Assembly (NCBI GenBank): GCA_035325995.1
Contig: DAOKYU010000001.1
Location: 282,581-346,580 of the forward strand
From: Thermodesulfobacteriota bacterium
Lineage (GTDB): Bacteria; Desulfobacterota_D; UBA1144; Nemesobacterales; UBA2774
Direction of reading: 5' to 3'
Length of the DNA stretch: 64,000 nt
Of this stretch, positions 42,973 through 50,543 are shown piece by piece. Each line of letters begins with the position of its first letter. Within the stretch, counting starts at the first letter, position 1. Position numbers and translations under genes: made by a program. A model generated the notes under the pieces. That model saw nothing but the letters and a program-made list of their open reading frames with translations, did no database searches and had not been told where the DNA came from.

Positions 42973-44556
42973 ATGAACGCACTCGACTGGCTCGTCGTAA
43001 CCGTTTACGTACTCGTCCTCCTTTTCCTCGGGCGGTATTTCGGCAAGGGGCAGGGAACCGTCGAGGATTATTACCTGGGCGGAAGGGAGATGCCGTGGTG
43101 GGCGATAGGGATGTCTACCATGGCGACGCAGCTCGGGGCCATAAGCTTCATATCCGCCCCCGCGTTCGTCGCGCTCAAGCCCGGGGGCGGCCTGTCGTGG
43201 CTGGGGTACGAATTCGCCGTACCCGCGGCCGTGGTATTCGTGATGATCTTTATCATTCCCGTAATCCACAGGGAGGATATAGTCAGCGTTTACGAGTACC
43301 TGGAGAAGCGGTTCGATTCCGGAACGCGGTCTATCGTAAGCTCGATCTTCCTCATCGGGAGGGCGCTCGCCACGGGGGTGTCGATATACGCCATAGGGCT
43401 CGTGCTGTCCGCCGTCTGGAAGCTCCCCCTCGCGCCGACCATTCTCGCGATAGGCGCTATAACCATTATCTACGACGCGTGGGGAGGGATGAAGGCCGTC
43501 GTGTGGAGCGACGTGCTCCAGATGGTCGTTCTCACGCTCGGGATATTCGTATGCGGCGGCGCGGCCTATATGCTGTCCGGGGGCCGGGAGGGCGTCCTTT
43601 CGGGATTCGACGCCGAGCGGCTTCACATAATGAAGCTCGGGACCCACGGCTTCGGAGACGGCGACGACTTCAGCTTCTGGGCGCTCTTTTTGGGCGGGTT
43701 TTTCCTTTACGTCTCTTATTACGGATGCGACCAGAGCCAGATACAGAGGGAGATGTCGGCAAGCTCGCTCGACGACGCGAGGAAGTCGCTGCTGCTGAAC
43801 GGGTTCGCGAGGTTCCTGCTCGTATCGGCTTACGTCGGCATGGGGCTTTTAGTGGGGGCGTACGCGTACGAGAATCCCGAGTTCATGAGCCTCATCCCCA
43901 AGGACAAGCTCGATTACATGGTTCCCATATTCGTGCTCAACTACCTTCCCCACGGGCTTATAGGATTCATCGTCGTGGCGATCGTCGCGGCCTTCATGTC
44001 GAGCCTCGATTCGTCAATCAACTCACTCAGCGCGGCGTCGATGAAGGACATCTATCAGAAATACGTGAATTCGGATTCCGACGACGCGCATTACGTCAGG
44101 TGGTCGAGGATAATGACCGTCTTCTGGGGGGTCGTCTGCACGGGGTTCGCGTTCGTCGTGGGGGGGATCTCGGACACGATTATAGAGGCCGTCAACAAGG
44201 TGGGCTCGATTTTTTACGGCCCGGTCCTGGCGGCGTTCCTGCTCGGCCTTCTTTTCAAAAGATCGGGCCCTTCGGGCGTGAAGCCGGGGGTAGCGACCGG
44301 GATCGCGGTTAATCTCGTCCTATGGCTGGGGTTCCCTGAAGTCTCGTGGCTCTGGTGGAACCTTACGGGCTGCGTTTCGGCGGTCGCGGTGGGGTACGGC
44401 GTGAGCCTTATATACCCTTATGGCGGCTACACGGCCGGGGTTTACGACGCCTCGCACGGGCACGGCAAGTGGAAAGCGAGGTATGTGTGGCTGGTTTCGT
44501 ACATGGCGGCGATACTGCTCCTGAGCTACCTGGCCGACAGGTACTGGCTCAAATAA
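42973..44556 (+). CDS. Sodium:solute symporter (SSS) family transporter
   Basis: The 527-residue protein has about 13 hydrophobic segments and SSS family signs: GGREMPWWAIGMSTMATQLGA near helix 1-2, YEYLEKRFD, DAWGGMKAVVWSDVLQM and AAFMSSLDSSINSLSA in the sodium-site region. It imports a solute with Na+ (family substrates include proline, pantothenate, sialic acid and sugars); which is unknown. I start at 42973 (NALDWLVVTVYV); the earlier start at 42934 gives a hydrophilic leader. It probably shares a transcript with asnB and the hydrolase. Confidence 0.85.
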   Translation: MNALDWLVVTVYVLVLLFLGRYFGKGQGTVEDYYLGGREMPWWAIGMSTMATQLGAISFISAPAFVALKPGGGLSWLGYEFAVPAAVVFVMIFIIPVIHREDIVSVYEYLEKRFDSGTRSIVSSIFLIGRALATGVSIYAIGLVLSAVWKLPLAPTILAIGAITIIYDAWGGMKAVVWSDVLQMVVLTLGIFVCGGAAYMLSGGREGVLSGFDAERLHIMKLGTHGFGDGDDFSFWALFLGGFFLYVSYYGCDQSQIQREMSASSLDDARKSLLLNGFARFLLVSAYVGMGLLVGAYAYENPEFMSLIPKDKLDYMVPIFVLNYLPHGLIGFIVVAIVAAFMSSLDSSINSLSAASMKDIYQKYVNSDSDDAHYVRWSRIMTVFWGVVCTGFAFVVGGISDTIIEAVNKVGSIFYGPVLAAFLLGLLFKRSGPSGVKPGVATGIAVNLVLWLGFPEVSWLWWNLTGCVSAVAVGYGVSLIYPYGGYTAGVYDASHGHGKWKARYVWLVSYMAAILLLSYLADRYWLK

Positions 44557-44651
44557 AAACTTGATTTTGGGCGGGTCATCTTTTAACTTTTTACGTTAAG
44601 GCTTTTTACAATCGAGCCGTAACGAGAGATATAAAACGGGGGGATAGTCCT

Positions 44652-45287
44652 ATGCCGGGTCCGCTTAAATCCTTTTTAATAATCACCGTGATATCGTTCT
44701 TCGCTTTTTCTCATTTTGCGTCCGCCGATCAGGCGAACCTCGCGCCGCTCGGGTTTTCGTTCGGCATGTCGGAAAAAGACGCCAAAAAGTTAATCGAATC
44801 GCGGGGCAAGAGGATAATGAACGACGAGGTGGATTCGAAGGAGATAAGAACCATACAGATGCAGGGCGTAATCACGGAGCTTCCGCTGGCGCTCGACGGT
44901 ACGGACGTCAGCACGGGGCTCGAATTTTACGACAAGAAGCTCCTGTCGTCCGCCCTTATTTTCTCGGCGAAGGATTCGTCGGAGGAGCGTGAGTACCAGA
45001 AGATGCTGAATCAGTATCTGACCGAAACCTACGGCAAGCCCGCGAGCTCGGACAGCATGCTTTACTTCAAGACGTGGACCTGGCACATCCCCGACGTGAG
45101 GATAGTCCTTCATACGAACACGCAGGACCATACCGTGAAGATGGTGTACACCTACGAGCCGGTTAACCAGGCCAAGCGCGAAGACGAGCTTAACAAGCTC
45201 CGGGGCAGCGGGGAAGACCCCGACCCCGCAAGGGAAATGTTCATCGACGGGAACTACAGTAAGCCGACGGGATATAGAGGGTATTGA
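44652..45287 (+). CDS. Exported protein of unknown function (211 aa)
   Basis: I do not recognise a family. The protein has a signal peptide (KSFLIITVISFFAFSHFASA, cleavage near ASA-D). A hydrophilic body of about 180 residues begins LAPLGFSFGMSEKDAKKLIESRG, as in small exported proteins that start a mixed alpha-beta fold. There are no Cys residues and no membrane helix after the signal. A purine-rich run lies before the ATG. It is convergent with the next gene. Confidence 0.65.
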   Translation: MPGPLKSFLIITVISFFAFSHFASADQANLAPLGFSFGMSEKDAKKLIESRGKRIMNDEVDSKEIRTIQMQGVITELPLALDGTDVSTGLEFYDKKLLSSALIFSAKDSSEEREYQKMLNQYLTETYGKPASSDSMLYFKTWTWHIPDVRIVLHTNTQDHTVKMVYTYEPVNQAKREDELNKLRGSGEDPDPAREMFIDGNYSKPTGYRGY

Positions 45288-45323
45288 TTCCGGCGTCCGG
45301 CGGGGCGCATATCCCGGCCGCTT

Positions 45324-45836
45324 TCAATATCTTGTGCATTTTTGGACTTCGTCCAGGTTTTCGTGATCGCTCGAGAGTATGCCGTATGCGTGCGCCCATT
45401 CGTGCTCGAGGAGAGGCAGGGTCCCTTTTCGGTTGAACGCCTTGTAGCTGACGATTATAAGGGAAAAGTCCGGGTCGAACTCGCCGTTACACCTCCCCCT
45501 GTGGTAGACGCAGGTAAACGTTCCGTGGACTACGGTTATAAGGTAGTCCGACACTTCCTTCCCGCCGTCCGTGATTCCGAAGCATCTGCTGAATTCCGTA
45601 AACCGGGCGTCGATGTCTTCGAGCAGCCCTTCGCCCCCTCCGGGCGCCGCACCGGGCTCGACGGCTACCATGAACCGGTATCCCGGCGTGGTCTCGTAAG
45701 GGAGCTTCCGTAGCTCTTCCTTCGACAGCTCCTCGGGGTTCATTATGTCGGTGAACCTGCCGACGTTGGCGCAGGACGCTGCCGTCAGGGAAAAAACCAG
45801 CGTCAGGGCGAGCTTTGTGAGGTGCGTTCTTTTCAT
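45324..45836 (-). CDS. Putative lipoprotein with HExxH metalloprotease-like motif
   Basis: The 170-residue product has a signal ending in LTAASC (lipobox-like, Cys22), then an unknown body with a C-terminal LLEHEWAHAYGIL, an HExxH (HEWAH) that could bind zinc. Upstream there are cysteine-rich segments (FTCVYHRGRCNGEFD) typical of disulfides. If the motif is active it would be a small extracytoplasmic zinc protease or the remnant of one; a third ligand could be the His in SSDHENLDEV. No family name known. Function is inference. Confidence 0.6.
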   Translation of the reverse strand: MKRTHLTKLALTLVFSLTAASCANVGRFTDIMNPEELSKEELRKLPYETTPGYRFMVAVEPGAAPGGGEGLLEDIDARFTEFSRCFGITDGGKEVSDYLITVVHGTFTCVYHRGRCNGEFDPDFSLIIVSYKAFNRKGTLPLLEHEWAHAYGILSSDHENLDEVQKCTRY

Positions 45837-45947
45837 AATGTGTGGCGTGCGTGCGTTTATTTACTATACAGGAGGCTTGACGCTAATGTTGGAGGCTTCT
45901 TGCGGACTTTGCCGCGCATGTTTTATCATATAGCGGGGGTCCCGGCA

Positions 45948-46451
45948 ATGAACGAAAAAAGGGACGGCGCGGGGAAAAGGCTTCTCGGGTGGTTCGGCTC
46001 GACACGGGCCGGGGCGTGGACCATAATCAACGTCGGCTCGGCGGTGGACAGGCGGCTGATAAGGGCTTCGGGCGGGAAGCTCAACATGACGTTCGCGTGG
46101 CCGTGCCTTCTCCTTAAAACCACCGGCGCGAAAACTGGAAAAGAGAGGACCATCCCGCTCCTGTACCTGAGGGACGGGGATAATTTCGTCCTTATAGCGT
46201 CCAGGGGAGGGAACAGGAGGCACCCGGCGTGGTATGTAAACCTCAGGGCGAATCCGGAGGTCGAAATCTTCGTCGACGGTGAGACTGTGAAATGCACGGC
46301 GTCGGACGCCGTGGGCGAGGAGCGTGACAGGCTCTGGGAAAAGGCCGTCGGCGTTTATGACGGATACGAGAAATACCGGAAAAGGGCAGGGGAGAGGGAG
46401 ATTCCGGTGGTGGTGCTGAGGCCGGAGCGGTTCTCTAAGCCTTCCGCCTGA
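45948..46451 (+). CDS. Deazaflavin-dependent nitroreductase-like (DDN/FDOR) family protein
   Basis: The 167-residue protein resembles the F420H2-dependent oxidoreductases of the DDN split-barrel family: LLLKTTGAKTGKERTIPLLYL, NFVLIASRGGNRRHPAWYVNL, NPEVEIFVDGETV. They reduce quinones or other acceptors, or have unknown roles. An F420 synthesis gene is not in the window, so the cofactor is an open question. I choose ATG 45948 with GGGGG about nine bases upstream; ATG 45918 is also possible. Confidence 0.75.
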   Translation: MNEKRDGAGKRLLGWFGSTRAGAWTIINVGSAVDRRLIRASGGKLNMTFAWPCLLLKTTGAKTGKERTIPLLYLRDGDNFVLIASRGGNRRHPAWYVNLRANPEVEIFVDGETVKCTASDAVGEERDRLWEKAVGVYDGYEKYRKRAGEREIPVVVLRPERFSKPSA

Positions 46452-46471
46452 CAGTAGTATCAGCCGGGTTT

Positions 46472-46800
46472 CTATTTCTCCGGAAGGGTTCGAACGAACC
46501 CGACGCATCTGCCGACCCATTCCCTGAGCTCGCGGTCGGACTCGATGCCGCCCGGCTCGACGTAGACGTATCCCTTCATCGGCTTCCCGTAAAATCCATC
46601 GGCCTCGCGTGCAGCCTTGCAAGCGCGTCGTCGTACGCCGCCGGCCCGACCCTGGCCATAAGCAGGTCGTCCGTGATTCCGCAGCACATGTTGCCGCTTA
46701 GCATGAAGGCCAGACCGCCGAACATCTTCTTTTCAGACACGGCCCCCGCGCCGCGGAGCGCATACCTCAATCGTTTCGCTAGAGTTTCGTCGTATGCCAT
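46472..46800 (-). pseudogene. TfoX N-terminal-domain protein, frameshifted
   Basis: Two overlapping frames together make one TfoX-N domain. The first (46800 down to about 46576) reads AYDETLAKRLRYALRGAGAV to HARPMDFTG, with KKMFGGLAFMLSGNMCCGI typical of the family. It breaks near 46585, where the next frame continues YGKPMKGYVYVEPGG and ELREWVGRCVGFVRTLPEK to the normal end. A single missing base (GGAAGCC where GGAAGGCC is expected) accounts for it. It may be a true pseudogene or an assembly error. Confidence 0.75.
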
Positions 46801-46851
46801 ATGCTCGCAGATTATAATTTATTATCGGATGAATACCCCGGAGGAGCAAAC

Positions 46852-46882
46852 AAAAAAGGGGACGGGCCTTTCGGCCCGCCCC
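46852..46882 (-). terminator. Rho-independent terminator of the DUF5666-like gene
   Basis: On the minus strand a GC stem (GGGCGGGCC with GGCCCG, 46858-46882) is followed by six T (46857-46852). It lies about 38 bases after the gene ending at 46921. Confidence 0.75.
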
Positions 46883-46920
46883 CTTCCGGTTGGTATTGTT
46901 CACCCGTATGGAGAGTGATT

Positions 46921-47238
46921 TTACTTGTAACCTGTAGACGTCCCCGCGAGTTTCCTGATGGAGGACGCATGGCCGTTCTCGACGGCGACGCTCACCCTGT
47001 CACCGCTCTTGAGCCCGCTCGTCATCGAGGTGTCCGTGAGCTGTATTGTCTGCATCTTCCCGTTCTTGTCCTTGAGCGTAAGGCTGTGGTTGCCGATCGA
47101 GGTTATCTGCCCCATCATTACATGCGGCCTGGCAGAGGCCTGGCTCATGGAATTCTTTGCGGCGGCGAAGGAAGTCACCCCGCCGGCCAGGAGCATTACC
47201 ACCATCAATATGTTTCCTATTTTCGCTAATCTCTTCAT
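46921..47238 (-). CDS. Small exported DUF5666-like protein
   Basis: The 105-residue product has a signal peptide (KRLAKIGNILMVVMLLAGGV, cleavage near AAA) and a small beta-rich domain with GQITSIGNHSLTLKDKNGKM, IQLTDTS and GLKSGDRVSVAVENGHAS, similar to the OB-like DUF5666 pattern. Function unknown; exported. I start at 47238 because GGAGG lies ten bases upstream. A clear terminator follows. It is probably monocistronic. Confidence 0.7.
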   Translation of the reverse strand: MKRLAKIGNILMVVMLLAGGVTSFAAAKNSMSQASARPHVMMGQITSIGNHSLTLKDKNGKMQTIQLTDTSMTSGLKSGDRVSVAVENGHASSIRKLAGTSTGYK

Positions 47239-47349
47239 TGTCGTAAAACCTCCGTTTACGTTTGTATTTGACGACCGCACCGAACCCGTTTCCAGACGGA
47301 AAAGGCCCGAAGGGTCTCGTGTATATCCATTCGGCTGAAAAGAGTTGTG

Positions 47350-47745
47350 TCAGGAGAGATGCGGGGGTGATCTAAGGGGAGAAAAGCCGAAATGAGATTC
47401 GTACTTAAACGGATTGACCGGTATTTGTACGGAGTACCAATACGGGCTGAGAGAGCCGGCGAACACGTAACCCGCAGCGGAATCGGAGAGCCTTGCGAGC
47501 TGGCACCCCGCGCCGTAGCCTCCTCCGTCTTCGTCCCCGGTGTCCGTGCTTGCGGCGTACTGCCCGGCCCGGGAATTGAGGTGATGCGAGACCGAGTGCG
47601 GCTCCCGGGCGGAGCCGCTGTTTTCGCCGAAACCGTCCAGGACATAGCTTCCGCAAATAATGAGCGCGCCCGCTGAAAGGAGGACGAGCACTGACTGTCT
47701 CGCTATAGGCGAGGCGGAGTTATCGTTTGCGGAAGGTGTCTTCAT
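47350..47745 (-). CDS. Hypothetical small membrane-anchored protein
   Basis: The 131-residue frame has one membrane segment (SVLVLLSAGALIICGSYVL) and a Ser/His/Gly-rich remainder with no family I know. GAGGG precedes the ATG. The gene is just upstream of, and divergent from, the iron receptor region. I think it is real, but codon use and composition are only moderately convincing; it may be a spurious frame. Confidence 0.4.
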   Translation of the reverse strand: MKTPSANDNSASPIARQSVLVLLSAGALIICGSYVLDGFGENSGSAREPHSVSHHLNSRAGQYAASTDTGDEDGGGYGAGCQLARLSDSAAGYVFAGSLSPYWYSVQIPVNPFKYESHFGFSPLRSPPHLS

Positions 47746-48097
47746 GTGACTAAATTCCCTCTTTCAATGTAATAGTCTACGATGCGCCCCGGCCTTATCA
47801 AGCAAAATTTTCCGGGGTTAATTCCGTGGCTAATCAATGTAGCTACACCAAATAGAATTGTATATACATTTTCCTTTATTATCAGGCCCAACGAGTAGTT
47901 TCTATCGATTCATGTATCTACATAAATAAGAAGTGCTTCCTTAAGATATAAATGTAAGCTGCCGCCATTCCTTGACAATGCCCGTCCAGCCTGATAATTA
48001 TAATAATGATATTCATTATCATAATAGGCCCGTAGAAAATACAGCCTGAATATTAATCGTGAAGAACAGACCAGAGAAATAAGGGGGAAAGAGAAAA
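47746..48097. other. Regulatory region upstream of the first siderophore receptor
   Basis: This 350-base, AT-rich gap between divergent frames has TTGACA at 47972-47977 and the Fur box at 48002-48020. No gene is seen. Confidence 0.6.
48002..48020. promoter_or_regulatory. Fur box 1 (17 of 19 consensus positions)
   Basis: AATAATGATATTCATTATC compared with GATAATGATAATCATTATC matches at 17 positions and is nearly palindromic. It lies just after a TTGACA (47972-47977), at the likely -10/start of the receptor promoter and about 80 bases before the ATG, so iron-bound Fur would repress the receptor. Confidence 0.8.
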
Positions 48098-50250
48098 ATG
48101 AGGAGAGTCAACCGGATATTTTTGTGTCTTATGTTAATCCTCGGGGCGGGTACCCGGGCGCATCTCGTATATGCGGCGGACGAGGCGGAAACGGTGCCAG
48201 AAACCGGCGAAACGGACAGCCAGGGCCAGTTCCAGCTGCCGGAAGTTACTGTAACCGACGCGGCCGAGGAAGGCGGGACCGAGGGCTATATCGCCGAGGA
48301 CGCCAACACCGCGACCAAGACCGACGCCCCGATATTGCTGACACCGTTTTCGGTCGAGGTCGTGGACCGTAACCTCATGGACGACCAGTACGCGACAAAT
48401 CTCGACGACGTTTTAAGGAATGTCGCCGGAGTCATACCCGGAGGCTATTACAAGAATTACGACTATTACCGGATAAGGGGCTTTGAGTCCGGGAACAACA
48501 CATTCCTGGACGGGCTCCCCCTTCGCCGTTACATATCGATCTCGGAGGAAGTGTTCGGGCTCGAGCGGGTGGAGGTCCTTAAGGGGCCGGCGTCGGCGCT
48601 TTACGGGTACAGCAACGTGGGGGGCTCGTGAACATGGTGAGCAAAAGGCCCAGGCCGGGGGGCTTCGCCGACCTTCACGTCGGCGTCGGGAATTACGACT
48701 TTGTCGAGGTGGGGGCGGACGTCGGCGGCTCGCTCGTGGAATCCGGTGCCGTCACCGGGCGTTTTAACGCGCTTTACAGGAGGCAGGGGACGTTCACGGA
48801 TTTCCTGAGTACCGGAGAGAGGATCTACGCGGCCCCGGCAGTGAGCATTGCGCTCGGCCCCAACACGAACCTTACTATCCTGACACAGTTCGTTCACGAC
48901 AACGTTCCCGTGGCCATGCCGCTCGTGGCCCCGGGGACCGTGCTTAACAACCCCAACGGCAGGCTGCCTATATCGCGTAACCTGGGCGAGCCGGGATATC
49001 AGAACATAACCGACAGCACCCGCGCGCTGCTGGGGTATCAGTTTTCCCACAATTTTAACGAGGTGTTCTCATTCAGGCAGAACTTCCGCTTCAGATGGCA
49101 GGAGACGAAGTTCGGGGGCATATACAACTCGATTCTCGAGCCCGACATGCGGACCCTTACGCGCTTCGTTTACGAGAGCCACGAAAGGAACAAGGCTGTT
49201 AACGTGGACAATATAGGGTCGGCCAGGTTCGAGACCGGCCCTGTAAAGCATTACGCATTTATCGGCGCCGACTTCTTCTACGAGACGGCCGATTTTTCCG
49301 CGACGTTCGCCGGGATCGCGCCGATAGACATATTCGATCCTGTGTATGGCGCGAAGCCGGGAGAGTTCGCCCCGATTGCGCTTCAGCGGGATACGCAGAA
49401 GCAGCTCGGGATATACGCACAGGAGCAGGCGCTCCTCTGGGACCAGCTCATGATACTGGTCGGCAGGCGCTGGGATTTCGTATGGACCGATAACGAAGAC
49501 AGGATACTCGATATCAATTACAAGAAGGACGACAATAAATTCTCGCCGCGAGTGGGAATAGCGTGGGAATTCGTGCCGGGCGTATCGGTGTACGGAAATT
49601 ACAGCAGGTCTTTTTATCCGCAGGTCGGGTCCACGGATGCATCGGGCAAGCCTCTTCCCCCGGAAACCGGGGAGCAGTGGGAGGGAGGATTCAAGACCCT
49701 TTATTTCGAAGGCAGGCTTCAGTCCACCGTTTCGGTTTACCAGATAACGAAGGAGAACGTGGCGATCGAAGACCCGCTCAATCCCGGGTTCTCCATAAAC
49801 ACGGGGAAGCAGCGGAGCCGCGGTTTCGAGGTGGAGGTTGCAGCGAACGCCGCACCGGGGTGGGATTTTATCGGGGCCTATGCGTACACCGACGCCGAGG
49901 TTCTGAAGGATACGTTCATCCCGAAGGGGACCCCAACGATCAACGTGCCCAAGAATGCGCTCAGCCTCTGGACGAAGTACGTGCTCCAGACGGGGCCGCT
50001 CAGGGGGCTCGGCGCGGGGGTAGGGGGACAGTATTACAGTAAGCAGTCGGGCGATCTGCTGAATACCTTTGACCTGCCTTCGTACTGGCTGGCCGAAGCG
50101 GCGGCGTATTACACGAGGGGGCGGTTCAGGGCGCAGGTCAACATAGAAAACCTGTTCGACAAGCGCTACTTCCCGGCTTCGTACAGCTATGAGTACGTGA
50201 TCCCCGGTGACCCGTTCATGATAAGGGGAGAGGTCGGATTCACGTTCTGA
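48098..50250 (+). pseudogene. TonB-dependent siderophore receptor 1, one-base frameshift
   Basis: Outer-membrane receptors of this type bind ferric siderophores and use TonB energy. The first frame (48098-48631) has a signal peptide, a TonB-box-like LPEVTVTD segment and a plug domain up to GLERVEVLKGPASALYG. It ends in a TGA just after GTGGGGGGCTCG. The second frame (48628-50250) continues NMVSKRPRPGGFADLHVG through the barrel to a final Phe (GEVGFTF). One extra base at G6 (48619-48624), or a -1 slip there, would give VGGLVNM and restore about 717 residues. It may be broken, phase-variable or a sequencing error. A Fur box lies upstream. Confidence 0.8.
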
Positions 50251-50277
50251 AGACCCCGTCTCGATTTCGCTGAATGC

Positions 50278-50316
50278 AGGTTGGAGCGAGGCCCGCGCGG
50301 CGCCGCGCTCCAACCT
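50278..50316 (+). terminator. Hairpin between receptors 1 and 2
   Basis: AGGTTGGAGCG (50278-50288) pairs perfectly with CGCTCCAACCT (50306-50316) around a GC-rich loop, 28 bases after receptor 1. No T-run follows, so it is a weak terminator or other structured site. Confidence 0.45.
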
Positions 50317-50356
50317 TGACACGCTCTATCGCGAAAGTTATCTTTCTAGCTCTGAA

Positions 50357-50384
50357 TTGATAATGATAATCAGTATCGTAATAT
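50357..50384 (+). promoter_or_regulatory. Promoter of receptor 2 overlapping the Fur box
   Basis: TTGATA (50357-50362), 16-base spacer, TAATAT (50379-50384). The Fur box sits between the two hexamers. Confidence 0.5.
50359..50377. promoter_or_regulatory. Fur box 2 (18 of 19 consensus positions)
   Basis: GATAATGATAATCAGTATC differs from the classic 19-base Fur box at one position. It lies about 170 bases before the ATG of receptor 2 and overlaps the likely promoter. Confidence 0.85.
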
Positions 50385-50543
50385 ACCTATACTCATACAT
50401 AAAGATTTAATCGATTTTAGAATTGTGAACAAAATAGGGTGATTAAGTCTAATTTTATAAATAAAACATTAAGTATGTCGGCGTTCCGATCCGGGTGTTA
50501 AGGTTGGGGCGTCGATTAATTTCCAAAAGAAGAGGTTAAAGGA

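Noticed and set aside
41890..43647. Minus-strand frame of 585 residues over asnB, hydrolase and symporter genes
   Set aside because: It spans three recognisable plus-strand genes, is rich in Arg, His and Pro with no family trait, and has no start signal.
46801..46920. Terminator at 46852-46882 for plus-strand genes
   Set aside because: The T-run lies only on the minus side of the stem, so it serves the minus-strand gene.
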